Origin: Dipteronia dyeriana
Lineage: Eukaryota > Streptophyta > Magnoliopsida > Sapindales > Sapindaceae
Reading direction: 5' to 3'
DNA: 64,000 nt
Assembly (NCBI GenBank): GCA_032871835.1
Contig: CM065296.1
Coordinates: forward strand, 3,048,001-3,112,000
The stretch's first letter is position 1. Each line of letters starts with the position of its first letter. The notes beneath the pieces are model-generated. The model saw only the letters and a list, made by a program, of their open reading frames with translations, was not told the origin of the DNA and searched no databases. Below are positions 11,342 through 22,990 of the stretch, piece after piece. The translations under genes and the position numbers were made by a program.

Positions 11342-11971
11342 TGTTGTGGAGAAGAAATTGCAATCACACAAATCTAAACACAAATAGAAAGCAATAATAA
11401 AAGAAGACACAAAAGATTTTACGTGGTTCAGCAATTTGCCTACATCCACGAAACGCACCGCACTCAATCCACTATATCTCAGAGTTGATTACAATTCCTC
11501 TGTCTCTCTTTCAGTCTCTCTACAATTGCTCTCTCTCTCTAGCAATTTTCTCACACACTACGCACTTATTTTTCTGCTATATTCTTCTCACTCTTTTAAG
11601 TACAAATAATTGTGGTATTTATATGGGAGCACTAGGGTTAGTCAAAATCCCAATTGGAATCTATTTCCTGTTCCAATTACTTGTGTACGCAGGATTTCCT
11701 ATTTCTCGCTAAACCCGCCTCTACCGCGGTCTGGACAGCTGTGCTGGCAAATGCCTGCGCCGCGGTCCACAACGCCTAACACGTCTATGAAACTCCGCTC
11801 CACAGCCGCGGTGTGTGCACCTTGTTTACGCCGCGGTATGCACATCATGTCTCCTATGTGATTCTTCGTTGTGTGTGCCGCGGTCTGGGTCATTACCTCC
11901 TCCTCGGTCGCCGCCGCGCCACCTGCCAGAACTGTTTTCTTCGCTTGTTTCTGGCTTCAAATAACCCTACA
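11342..11971 (-). repeat. 5' LTR of Copia-1
   Basis: About 630 bp, from TGTTGTGGAGAAG to ATAACCCTACA. It matches the Copia-2 LTRs at 42108-42746 and 46897-47530. It includes a pyrimidine-rich tract (11500-11540) and a GC-rich block with repeated CCGCGG sites (11720-11890). Confidence 0.9.
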
Positions 11972-12646
11972 TTATTGCATTGCTACCTTTAATGTGTTGT
12001 GTTGGTTAATGTATAAAGTCCAATCCGCAATCGACACGTAAGCTAATCAAGGGCAGTCTTGTCATTTAATTTTGGCTTTGGAAACTTCCTCTTGCCTCAT
12101 AAAAAACTTTTCATTATAATCATCCACTAACTGTTGACATATCTTTTCATTATTTGCAGTTACGCCTGAAATTTTCTTCATATATAATTATATATATACA
12201 CAAATTTGATAATTAAGTACAAATGGAGTTAATTAATTTAGAAAATCCATACACCCTCTTTGGAATTGTGAAATTATTATGAGATTAGTCATGTAGATTA
12301 ATACCACATCAATTAATTAGTGTAAGATTGATGATGCCATTTTATACCTATTTAGAGTTGAAGATTAATTATACCTAGATTCGTAACTTCAGAATCAGAG
12401 TTGATATCAATTCAAAACCTTTTCATTCCGTGAAAATCAAATTCTGTAACGTTAGCTATAATTCTCCGAAGCAACCTTCTTTTGTTTATGGGCGTTTTGA
12501 TTTGGATTTATCTCACGAGTCACACAAAATAAAAGCAAAAGTTGCTTAAAAATTTCAGCAGCTGATCGAAAAGCAATCAAGCCATGGAAATGTATGCAAT
12601 TGATTTGTGCAATGTAAATAGAAGTTGTGCCCACCTTTATTGGATG
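11972..12646. other. AT-rich intergenic DNA
   Basis: No ORF with family resemblance, RNA gene or bounded repeat is visible here. It is ordinary plant intergenic sequence between the Copia-1 LTR and the tandem repeat. Confidence 0.6.
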
Positions 12647-13180
12647 TACACGAAGAATCACTAAAATGATTTCTAGTTTTCTACTTGAAAACTTGCAGTA
12701 CTAGTACTGTATTGGAAATTTGTAGTAAAGCCAAAAAATAAAAATAAAAGTCACTCTAATTCTTCTTTTTAAATAGTTTTGTATACATGCATTTTCCAAG
12801 TCAATGAAGCAAAATTTTCTATTTTCCCCTTCAATCAAGCAAATTTTTCTATTACACGAAGGATCACCGAAATGATTTCTAATTTTCTACTTGAAAACTT
12901 GCAGTACTATTGGATTGGAAAAAATAAAAGTCACTCTAATTCTTCTTTTTAAATAGTTTTGTATACATGCATTTTCCAAGTCAATGAAGCAAAATTTTCT
13001 ATTTTCCCCTTCAATCAAGCAAATTTTTCTATTACACGAAGGATCATCGAAATGATTTATAATTTTCTACTTGAAAACTTGCAGTACTACTGGATTGGAA
13101 AAAATTAAAGTCACTCTAATTCTTCTTTTTAAATAGTTTCGTATACATGCATTTTCCCAGTCAATCAAGCAAAATTTTAT
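12647..13180. repeat. Tandem repeat, three units of about 180-206 bp
   Basis: Unit 1 is 12647-12852, unit 2 is 12853-13032, and partial unit 3 is 13033 to about 13180. Each begins TACACGAAG(A/G)ATCA and contains the words GATTTCTAATTTTCTACTTG, AAAGTCACTCTAATTC and GTATACATGCATTTTCC. Units 2 and 3 are very alike. Unit 1 carries about 25 extra bases after the GCAGTACTA word. Confidence 0.9.
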
Positions 13181-13798
13181 GTCGGAAGAATTTCTATACA
13201 TCTTCATTAATAGTTAAGACATCGTATTCTCTGCCCCCTTAATAAAAGACCTCAAGCATTGATCTTCTGTTTGTTTACTTGTCAAAAGTTATTGGAGTAC
13301 TCTAAAACTATCCCCATCGGCTATTTTAGCTAAAGAGTGGGTTAAGGGAGCTTTCTTGGAGGTGTTCTAACATTGTTAAGCAATTTTAAAATGTTAGCTT
13401 TGGGGCTTTTCTGATAGCTTTGGGCTTTTCATATAGCATTGGAGGGAATGGACTCGTCCAAGACTAGAGGCCAAAAAAATACCCGACCCATGACTTCGAC
13501 CTGGTTTCCTTGAAACCCTACCCGTCGCACCACGCATAACCGTTGCTCGTTCAACTTCGTGCAAGCAGCCACTCATCAAGCTCGTATGGTTCTCGTTGTG
13601 ACTAGGGCACCGCTGATTCCTGAACGCGTCATCACCATTGATGAACCAATAGATCAAAGAAGCAGATGAGATCGAATCCTCCATTACGAAGTAGAACACG
13701 ACGTTGAGGTGATCTTCGCTAGGGACATGAAGATTCACTACGAAAACAAAACTCTTTAGCAAACTTCCATGTGACTACACCTTCCAAACATAGCCTTA
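13181..13798. other. Intergenic DNA with no supported gene
   Basis: A 122-codon open frame on the minus strand (13762-13394) has no recognisable domain and ordinary composition. I do not call it a gene. Nothing else is visible. Confidence 0.5.
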
Positions 13799-14347
13799 GG
13801 GTATGTTTGGTAGAAAGGAAAAGGGAGATGAAAGAAGCTGGTGGAGAGAAAAAGGAGAAGAAAATGGGAAGTGTGTGTTTGGTATATTGTTGAGGCCCAC
13901 GAATTTTGATCCACCCAATAATGGAAGGAAAAGGGAGAGGAAAAGGGTATTGGTTTTTGGGTTAACTAAAATTACAAATTTATCATTTTTTAATTTACTT
14001 AAAATTATATTTTTTTAAAGTAAATTGGTAAAACATGAAGTGTTAATTTATAATTTTATATATATAATAGGTTACAAAGTTTGTAGTCATTTTGTAAAAA
14101 GAAAAATTGGATTCAATATTATTTAAATTATATTTATTTATTAAATATAAAAATATATAATATATAAACTATAATATAATGGTAAAATAGTAAAATTGAT
14201 AAAAAAATATTTTCCATCCAATTTTCTTTCTTTTCTGTTTTCCAAACAGCTCAAGAGAAAATTATTATCTTTTCTTTCCCTCATCTTTTCCATCCCTTCA
14301 AATCTTTCTATCCTTCTTATTTTCTTTCCTTCCTACCAAACGAACCC
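13799..14347. mobile_element. Tourist-like MITE (PIF/Harbinger type)
   Basis: This 549-bp non-coding element has terminal inverted repeats starting GGGTATGTTTGGTAGAAAGG on the left. The reverse complement on the right reads GGGTTCGTTTGGTAGGAAGG. The purine-rich arms extend over about 80 bp. TTA precedes the left end and TTTA follows the right, consistent with a 3-bp TTA duplication plus one base. The centre is AT-rich with no ORF. Confidence 0.75.
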
Positions 14348-14978
14348 TTTACGTGCATGATATGAAGTTCTTGAATTTAAAGCCCACAAAAACTTTTTCT
14401 TATGATGATAAAAAAAAAATATGTCCGGAGAATTATCATCACCGTATAAAATATGAAACTAATGAACAAATCATTTACCACATCCATTGTATTAAAATTT
14501 AAATTAAATTTTTGGACTATCTAAGATTACTCTTATGATTTATCATATTTTATAAACAAACTCACATTTCTTTAATGCCCAAATAGACAATTACATATCA
14601 AGATAATCATGGCCTTTTTCCCTCTCATTGAATATCTTCTCATCCATGCCCTAGACACTTTAGAAATCAATTGAAACAACAAATTTAACTTGACAGAATT
14701 GATTGGGATCTGAATGGGATCACAAGAATTTTCTCCTATTTAAAGTTAACTTCGTCAGAACTACAAAATTCTTCATGGAAATAACTCCAAGATAATAATA
14801 ATAATAATAACAATAATGACGCAACTCAAAAGTGTCAACTACCAACAGATTAGATTTAAATACACAAAACATTACACAAACCCCCTTGGTTGTTGTTTAA
14901 CAGATAACTGTGCTGCAAGTTGTAGTCTGAAAAAGCTGGAAGTGGCTTCAAAGGCCGCTAAAATATCACTAAAGATGC
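14348..14978. other. 3' flank of eIF3b
   Basis: AT-rich sequence downstream of the eIF3b stop codon. The right part (about 14800-14978) is probably the 3' UTR. A short TAA/AAT microsatellite lies at about 14793-14812. No other feature is seen. Confidence 0.5.
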
Positions 14979-17900
14979 TCAGTCATCAAAAGGAAGAACC
15001 TCCTCTGTAACGTCTAACACCTCCTCAACTTCTATATCTTTGGCTTCGTATTCCTCTTCTTCGTCACTGGCCTCACCATCCCTCAACTCCTGCCTCTCCA
15101 ATTTTTCTTCCTCGTGCAACAGCTTCCACTCGTTGACCCACTTTTCCCATTCATCCTTCAACATCTTTCGCTTCTCACGCTCCTGCTCACTCAATAGCAT
15201 TGACACATCCTGATCCTCCGCCTCATACTTCTTGCTATATTTCTTCAAGTTCTTTGCAATTTCCTCCTCTTTCTCAGGAGTCAAGAAAGATGGTGGCCTT
15301 GGGCGCCACAAAAACTGTAATAAACAAGAAAAATTATAAAATTGATAATGTTTAAGCGTTGCAATATATTAACTGAAAAAAGGAATCACAAAAATGATAA
15401 TGAACATAGTATAAAATTGAGTGAACAATTCATCTTACCTGAAAGAAATGATCCTTCAGAGTCCGGTAAAGTAGCTTGCCATTGAAGGACCATACATTGA
15501 AACCATTTTCCATCTCATGAACTGAAGTCACTGCAGTTGCAACATACCTAAAAAAGCAAACAAGGCATACAGTCAAAACCATATTAAAAATAGTGAGTGA
15601 AAATAGAAAAGAATAAGGTGAGCTATTCAGAGAGGAAAAATAATTTCCAAGACAGTTACACAAATAGATTCAGCTCAAAATAAAGACAGAACAAGTATCC
15701 ACATCAAGCTGCTTCATTTATGTTATAAAAAATTACCTTCCAGTAGGATCCCATTCGATATCCGTGGCCATAAAATGTTCAGCTGTTGCCATGGTTTCAA
15801 GCTCATCAACATTGTAAAACTCCAATTGACCATTGAAACCTTTTAGCCCAGCGAGAACTATGAAACGACCAGATGGGGACCAAAACAGTGCATTTGCCTG
15901 CTTGCCTTTCAGAGTAGTGAGCTTTGATACCCGGCCTGTATTATGGGCAGTTCGCATAGAGTAAAAACTAACGTCGGGCCTTGGACTATCACCATGGATA
16001 ACTGCAAACCTGTGACCCTTTGGCTCCCAAGCAAAAGCAATGATCTTATCATTCTTATTGTCAAGCTCCAAAACCTCAATGGGTATGTCCCTTTCCTTAA
16101 TTCTGAACAGCTCAAACCCTGTATATGTACTCTTTTTCGTTTTCGTATACCGATCAACCTTAACAGCAAGATAGTCTCCAATGCTTTGCCAGTACATTTT
16201 ACAGTCACTAACACTGAAAAGATTCTTCTGCCTCAACTCTTCTTTACCAGGAATTTGAACAAGGCTCACCTAAGAAACAGATGAATGAAGGACATAAAAC
16301 CAAAGTCATAAAACAAAAATAAAATCTAAATGAGTACAGTACTTACCCTGGCAGGTTGGTTCCCACCACCAAGCTCAGGAACATAAAGTGAGAGAATAGG
16401 ATCAGTTGGTGACCAACTGAAGTCCATGACATTTTCGACCTTCAAGGATTTCTTGTCAATAAGGCTGAAAGTCTCAGTTTCATAGACAGAAATCATATTT
16501 TTCCCAAGTTTGGCAAAATACTTATCTTTTCCACCACCCCACCTGCAAAATTTTATAATAATATCAATCAGTACCGAAAAAGGGTTCATTCAGAAGAAAT
16601 AAAATGGAAAGGTAGTACTTCACAGGTCCAGTAGATTCATTTGAAGAATAATAACCTGAAAACAGGCCAAGACGTAACACCGCCAGTTCCTCCGACTGCA
16701 AACTCATCAGCGCTTCCTCTAAAATCTCTCATCACTTTGCCAGTTCTCACATCAAAAATATTTATAACGACCCTCTAGATATGGAATTAAGTTGACATCA
16801 GAATGGTGTTGACTATAAACTATGAATGAAACAAAAAAAAAAAAAAAAAGGAAGATCAAAAGCATCTCACATTTGCATCACGAGGATTACTCGGTTCATG
16901 GCTGCTGTAGGTCACCAAATATTTCTCACCAGGGGAAAAATCAATAAGTTTTACCTGCAGTTATACCAGTGAGGCTCTAAGGATCAAGAAACAAAGGTAA
17001 AGTCAACAAAAAGGATAAAATATAACAAAAATAACCTGCGGATGAGCATAACGCATTAGGCGGTTAAAAGTATTGGCACCGCCCCAAACAGCGGCACCTT
17101 GCCTGTGAACAGTTGCCAAGTAAGTCCCTAGTGGAGACCACTGTACGAAACTTTCAGTCCAGTACTGCAAAGGAAACCACATATAATCAGTTATCACATC
17201 ACTGTTAGAAAACAGGAATAATAATTTTTTAAAGAAGGGCTAAATCATATGAAATGAAAAGAATAATTTCAAATCATTAAAAATAGAGACCACATAAACT
17301 GCATATATGCACGTGCACACACATGATACCAATAATAGTAGATAACTAATGAAGTCTCCAATAATCAAGACAGGAAAAGAAAGACATGAATCATGATGTC
17401 TACTCACTGTGCGCTTGTAAACCGGCTCAGGTTTCAAATGCCTTGCATCATTCCATAAAACCTCAGTATCTGACCCAGCACGAATAACAAACTGATCTCG
17501 AGCTTTTTCATCAGTAAGCCACTGCTGAAGATTTTCCTGAAATTATATATAACTAGATACATCAGCACATGCAATTAAACAGAGAGGATTAGCGTTACCA
17601 GCATAAATTCAATTATCAGATAGTTCCAAGAAGGGCATATTCCATGTACACGGTAAACTTACAAAAAACCTTTTGAGTTTAACTCTCAATGTCTATACAT
17701 CAAAGCCAAAGTGCAGTATCACATGCTAGAACATAATAGTACAGCCGTACAGGAAACATAAATCACATATCAAACTAAAAATGTAAACACTAAATGGTAC
17801 ATTATGTGAAACAAATCCAAACAAAACATGACGTTAATCTGGTGTACAAGATCATATTGAACAACTGAACAAGAAAAATCTCATAAGCCTATCTACTGTT

Positions 17901-19308
17901 TCAAGAGAAAAAAATAAATGAATGAATGATCATAATGAAGATCACTATGCATCAAATGACTAATTGTATCAACAAAAGTGTGAGTGCATTTCTCTTAATA
18001 GGAAAAAAAAAACAAAAAAACAGACACACGTCGAAGAGAATTATAAAGGGCCATGGTGTTCAAACAATAATGGAAAAAACATGACACAGATATAACATAA
18101 AGAGCTTAACAAATAATTACCCCTGGTGTATAAGGCTTAAATTCTGGTGGGGCCCACTCATCCGGGACTTTCATGAATCTATCAAAGTCGTCAAACATGT
18201 TCACCGCAAAAATATGTGCCTTGTCCAACTTGTAACCATTTGTTTTCTCCTTGGCGAGTTCAGCTTCCTACATCATTAACCAAACTGGGTCAGATTACTC
18301 TTGCACCAACATCCAGAGCTCATGCCATAATTTCGACACAAAGTATGAATAAAGCAACTTGCATACAAACAAAGTTCACATTACAAATTAATTAAAAGGG
18401 AAACAACAAAGTTGTTAATGATAGCACCATATGGTTCATGTTTACACATTGTTCCTTTGCTTGAACTTGTATAAGCAGACATTAGAAATAGGAACAGCTC
18501 AAATCAAGCTTATAGTGGTAATATTTTTATTTATTTTTTCTAACCAATGTATAAGGCATAACATCCACCATAAATTCTTCAAATTAAATTGTAATGCACA
18601 AACCAAAGCTTAATACTGCCAAGAGCACTCCTCTTGCATGCTCATATTTCTTTGTAAAAGCAAATTGGATTTAAATCATGAAGAAAAAAGCAGCTACACT
18701 AATTGTCACTTGATGCATTAACAACACTCTACACCATATAGTATGTAATCTAACATATACATTAGAAAGCAGGGCAAAATTATACGAACTATACTTGACA
18801 ACAAAAGCAAATTAGGATTGAAGCATTACATATTTAGTATTATTTACATGATAAAAATATCAGCAAAGGCACAAGGTATATAAATACCTGAGGACTATTA
18901 TACTCAATGAAGCAGTAACCTAAGGTCTTATAGGTCTGGGGATCAACCGGCATCCAAAGACCATCATCTTTAATAACACCAATCTGACTATAAATTTTAC
19001 GAATAACACCTTCAAGTTTCTCAAACTTTTCTTTTGGAACAACAGGTAGATTATCGACCACAATAATGTTACCAAACCCAGATTCAAACTCCAACTGATC
19101 ATCTTCGTAGACGTCTTCATCATCACTATCCAAAATAAAATAAACGATCACAAATCAATGTACATACAATGCAATTGGAGGGACATAAATAAGAAAGAGA
19201 AATTCCAATCACTCAGCCAGGAATTCAGCCTCCATAAACTATAAAAATATCATTATTTCGCTACATCAGAGAATTAATCTCTAAAGCAATTTTAGTCTTT
19301 TAGACACC

Positions 19309-19361
<53 letters not shown>

Positions 19362-19695
19362 TAACAATCTTTCTCCAAGTTGTTGCATAAAAATTGTTTC
19401 TTTTTGGTCAAAAAAAGCTTAAATATCATACAGAATGATAACAACAACAATAAAACGGTTTTTCAACGAATTTTTCCTGCGTTTTCTAGGAAACCAAACA
19501 AGAACACCGAAAAAGAAGAAGAAGAAAATAAAAAAGCAAAAGTAAAGCCGACAGAGGAGTGAGCGTAGAGTACCTAATGATGCCAAAGTTCTCTCCCGGT
19601 GGCAGGCGAATGGAGTCGAGATCGATTTGCGATTGGTCGATGCCGAGGCGAGACGCCGTCGCGTCTATCTCATTCATCACCATAATATCTGCCAT
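14979..19695 (-). CDS. TIF3B: Eukaryotic translation initiation factor 3 subunit B (eIF3b)
   Basis: eIF3b is a core scaffold of the eIF3 complex, which binds the 40S ribosomal subunit and promotes recruitment of mRNA and initiator tRNA in the cytosol. Eleven exons join cleanly at GT-AG borders: 19695-19574, 19125-18888, 18267-18121, 17536-17408, 17164-17036, 16954-16871, 16774-16656, 16542-16347, 16269-15737, 15547-15439 and 15314-14979. They give 713 aa, the usual plant length (about 712). Residues about 58-145 are an RNA recognition motif (NIIVVDNLP; LGYCFIEY). Residues about 200-600 are the WD40-like propeller (QWSPLGTYLATVHRQGAAVW; WEPKGHRFAVIHGD; ATDIEWDPTGRY). The C-terminus is an acidic, lysine-rich helix (EKEEEIAKNLKKYSKKYEAE). 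I chose the MADIMVMNEI start; an in-frame ATG 27 bases upstream lacks that conserved plant opening. No stop or frameshift is seen, so it is likely functional. Confidence 0.96.
19309..19359. repeat. (AAT)17 microsatellite in eIF3b intron 1
   Basis: An uninterrupted run of 17 AAT units lies within the first intron. It is likely length-polymorphic and usable as a marker. Confidence 0.95.
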
Positions 19696-19806
19696 GATTG
19701 GTTGCAGTTTCGATTCTCTCAAATCGAGCTCTCCTGAGAAGATTGTGCAGTTTAACTATCAGCAGAGAGCGAGAGCAACAGAGAGATAGATTGCGATTTT
19801 GCGTTT

Positions 19807-19861
19807 TAGGGTTTTTGATCGTTATTTATTTGTATTGGGCTGGGTTCAGTCTTCGGGCCCA
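19807..19861 (-). promoter_or_regulatory. Telo-box and site II motifs upstream of eIF3b
   Basis: About 110-165 bp upstream of the start codon, the minus strand carries a telo-box AAACCCTA (19814-19807) and a site II-type TGGGCCC (19861-19855). A second site II-type TGGGCT lies on the plus strand at 19836-19841. This pairing is a known signature of plant ribosomal-protein and translation-factor promoters (TCP and telo-box binding proteins) and fits the gene's growth-linked role. The stretch between, 19696-19806, is probably 5' UTR and is purine/pyrimidine-biased (GAGAGC repeats). Confidence 0.6.
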
Positions 19862-20847
19862 AAAAAAGAGTACGCAATAGTTACATCACATGGAATTATG
19901 GATGACCGAACGATCCATACTCAACTATACATGACGTCGGTTTCGGTTCCCTCTTTTTTTTTTTCCTATATTTAATCTATTTTATTTAAAAAAATTAGAC
20001 ATGTAAAACTCTAAATGCATTTTATTGGGGTGTCCAAAAATAGAATAAAATATATAAATGAAAAAATAAAAAATTAAATTAAAATAAAACTAAAAGATGT
20101 AAAAAAAAATAAAAAAAAATATGGTGGAACCGACGGCAGTTCCGATCCAGTTCGAGCGGGACGGTTCCTTTAAAAAGGGAAGCGGAAGTGGAACCGCCTC
20201 GGTATCAATTCCAATTCTTGTTTTTCAGGTTCGGTTTCGGTTCGGTTCGTCAATTCGAACTGAATCAGCGTCATATCTATCCCCTGCGTACACATGGACG
20301 GATCTATGTGGGGGCCAAGGTGGGCTTTAAAAAAATTAGTAAAAAAAAAATTTAATTAATTCTAACTCTAATCATAGTGAAAAATATAATCTTTTTTTTT
20401 CCTTTTTCTTCTTTTTATAAAAACAATTATTTCTCCCCAATTTTTAAACTTGGTTAGATCTATTTATCAACATCAACAATTAGATATCTTTGAGTGAATT
20501 TTATGGTTTTAAATATTTTATTTTGTTACTTTAAAAAATATATTTTTAAAAAAATTAGGCTTATTGTTAAATATAGATAATAAGATTTTAGGAGTAATAA
20601 AAATATTATTTATTCCAATTTTAAATTTATAAAGTAACGATATTGTTAAATGATTTTCATTAAATTTCTCAGAACATTGTATTAGTATATTAAGAACGAA
20701 TCAAACTAATATAAGAATAGTGTATAATTTAATTAGTGTTTTCATTAGTTTCATATTTCTCTAATAATTTAATTTCCTATTTTAAAAATAAAATAAAATT
20801 TTATAAAGTATTTATCTAGAATACAAATTTTATCGAGACGTCTCACT
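19862..20847. other. AT-rich intergenic DNA with degenerate transposon fragments
   Basis: A block at about 20125-20260 rich in GGTTCGGTTTCGG words resembles the subterminal arrays of the hAT MITEs to the right, but I cannot find both ends or a target duplication. A stretch around 20300-20330 (GGATCTATGTGGGGGCCAAG) looks like another transposon terminus, unpaired. 20340-20840 is very AT-rich with nothing recognisable. Confidence 0.45.
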
Positions 20848-21443
20848 TAGGGATGGCAATTTGACCCACACCCGCGGGGACCGGCCCGAACCCAACCCTG
20901 TAGGGTCGAGTGTGGATGGTGAATTTACCACATGCAGACTCATGAACCCGTTTAATGAAAAACCCGGTGGGTTCACGAGCAGGTGTGGGTTGAAAAAATT
21001 AAACCGCAGGTTGGACCCGAGAACCCGTATAAATAAAATACTTGTATATAAATATACATAGACATTTGAATTATTTTTTATCGTTTTATTTTTATGGTTA
21101 TTATTGTTTTTTAATGTATCAAGTAGGGAATTAGAAATGAAAATTTAATTCAATTAAGTATCAAATAGGTGATTACATGTGAAAAATTACAAATGACAAA
21201 TCACGGGTTCATATGTTGCGGGTTTGTGGGTGTCCTGCTGGTGAAGTATCCACCTGTGAACCCGTAATGTTTCGCAGATTCACTGGTGAGGGTATGGGTA
21301 TAGCCATAACCCGTGGGTTCAAACCCGTCCGCGGACCCGTTTACCTACATGGGTTCGAGGGTGGACATGGGTGAGGAAAATTTTCACGGATGAGGGTTTG
21401 AATTTTACAAAACCCACCAGAACCCGACCCGCTGTCATCTCTA
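20848..21443. mobile_element. Non-autonomous hAT element (MITE), CCCG-rich type
   Basis: This 596-bp element is flanked by perfect 8-bp duplications GTCTCACT (20840-20847 and 21444-21451). The termini are TAGGGATGGCA on the left and TGTCATCTCTA on the right, imperfect inverted repeats. Subterminal regions on both sides are dense in GAACCCG/CGGGTTC words. No coding capacity. An 8-bp duplication with TAGGG-type ends is typical of hAT. Confidence 0.88.
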
Positions 21444-21752
21444 GTCTCACTATATTCTCTTAACAAGATGATGTCGATGTTCAATAAAAAAAAAAAAGAA
21501 TTCTAGTCTACCCTAGTCTTCAATCCTCTTTACGTTCCTGTACGCACATACACTTAAAATTAATTAATATGTTTGTTCCAAAAGAAAATTTTAATTAATA
21601 TATATTTCAATTTTTTTTTGAAAGAAATGAGGTCGTTTTAATTAGAATCCTATCGGAAACCTAATGAGGGAAAAGAAACTTAATAAAACGGTTAGAAACC
21701 AAGTTCATGGATCCTACACAATTTAGTTTCCTTTGCTGGTTTAGGTTTCACC

Positions 21753-22410
21753 TAGGGGTGTGCAAAAAACCGTAAAATCGAACCAAACCGACCAACCCAA
21801 CCCATAAAGTTTGAGTTGGTTTGATTACAAATATAAAAAATGGGTGGGTCGGTTTGTCAAAAAACAAACCGATTAAAGGTGGTTCGGTTTGGGTTGAGTG
21901 AAATAATTCACCAACCCAAACCAAACCACATATTTTAAAAAGTAAAACTAAAATATAAAATTCATCTATGTTTTTTATTCGGTCCATGTTTTATAACTTT
22001 TACCTATTACTTTAAGCTTTTATAGTTTATTTATTTATTTTGATACAATTCTTCTGATTGATTGATGTATTAGGGTTTCAAAAACATAGATATTGTCAAA
22101 CATGTCTTTAATTGGTAATTACTCATTTGACTTTTCTATAATTCTTTTTTTTATATATATATATATATAATTAATATTTCATGTTATGATTATTTTATTT
22201 AAATATTTTTTATAATATAATATCAAAAATAAAATATTTTTGAGTTCAAATCTAAATCGATAAACTAATCCGACCTTTTTTTTATTTGGTTTAAATCGGT
22301 TTGAAAATTAAATTGGTTTGATTTGGGTTGAAATATAGCCAAACCGATCCATATTGGTTTGGTTTGACATTCAACTTCAACCCAAACCAAACCAAAAAAG
22401 CACACCCCTA
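21753..22410. mobile_element. Non-autonomous hAT element (MITE), GGTTTGG-rich type
   Basis: This 658-bp element has ends TAGGGGTGTGCAAAAAACC and the complementary AGCACACCCCTA. The flanks are GTTTCACC (21745-21752) and GTTTAACC (22411-22418), an 8-bp duplication with one change. Both subterminal parts are built of AACCAAACCGA-like words, and the centre is AT-rich. Confidence 0.88.
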
Positions 22411-22418
22411 GTTTAACC

Positions 22419-22990
22419 TTTTATTTAAGGAATTAAGTTATCTTTTCCAATTTCTTTTTCAATAGAAGTTGATTTTATTTATTTTTTATTGGGAATTAGT
22501 ACACATCATGAAGTAGTAAACGGCTAAATCTAAGGTACAGTATGTTAATATTTATTTTATTTAATTATAATTTATAAAATAATAAGTTGGTCTGTAAGGT
22601 ATGGACTAATGGTCTAATGGACCGCATGTACATATATAGCGGGTATATAGAATAAGGATGCTGGAATACGGTCTAGATATGCATGCACATGAATACAATT
22701 CAGTCACTACCAACCGTTTCCGTAACACAACAATATTGGTAAGTTAGCTAAACTGATTAATCAATTATTTCAGTGAAGGAAGAATTTTAGAATGCTAAAT
22801 TTCCAAATCCAATAATTTGAAGCTCTTTTATCTCTTACGAGACATAATCATCATCTCAACCCATGTTTTCAATATCTTACAATGGTTTTTATTTTTCTTA
22901 TCATGTAGAGAAACATAACAAATAAACTTCTCTGTTCAATTCCCACAGGATACCTCACAACTCTTACAAAACCTCCTTCTTCTATAATAC
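22419..22990. other. Intergenic DNA with no supported gene
   Basis: AT-rich, with no ORF of note. It ends in AATAC (22986-22990), the left copy of the gypsy target duplication. Confidence 0.5.

Larger units (their letters stand above)
1..11971 (-). mobile_element. Copia-1, Ty1/copia LTR retrotransposon (TNT1-94-like), interrupted and cut by window edge
   Basis: This is a minus-strand Ty1/copia element whose 5' LTR is at 11342-11971. The primer binding site, complementary to initiator tRNA-Met, lies just inside that LTR near 11330-11341 and is mutated. The internal region continues leftward from gag through protease and integrase. It is split at 2124/10994 by a younger SIRE-like element with a GGTAT duplication on both sides (2120-2124 and 10994-10998). 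Reverse transcriptase, RNase H and the 3' LTR lie beyond the left edge. The element is closely similar along its length to the complete copy at 42108-47530, which identifies the missing parts. Stops and frameshifts make it inactive. Confidence 0.9.

Noticed and set aside
13394..13762. 122-codon open frame on the minus strand
   Set aside because: It has no recognisable domain, no homologous copy in the window and no clear promoter context. The length is within chance for this composition.
15909..16284. Open frames of about 100 codons overlapping eIF3b exon 9 in other frames and on the other strand
   Set aside because: They are shadows of a conserved exon whose correct frame matches eIF3b throughout.
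20125..20330. Candidate sixth hAT MITE with GGTTCGG words
   Set aside because: Only one array-like side is visible. I found neither paired ends nor an 8-bp duplication.
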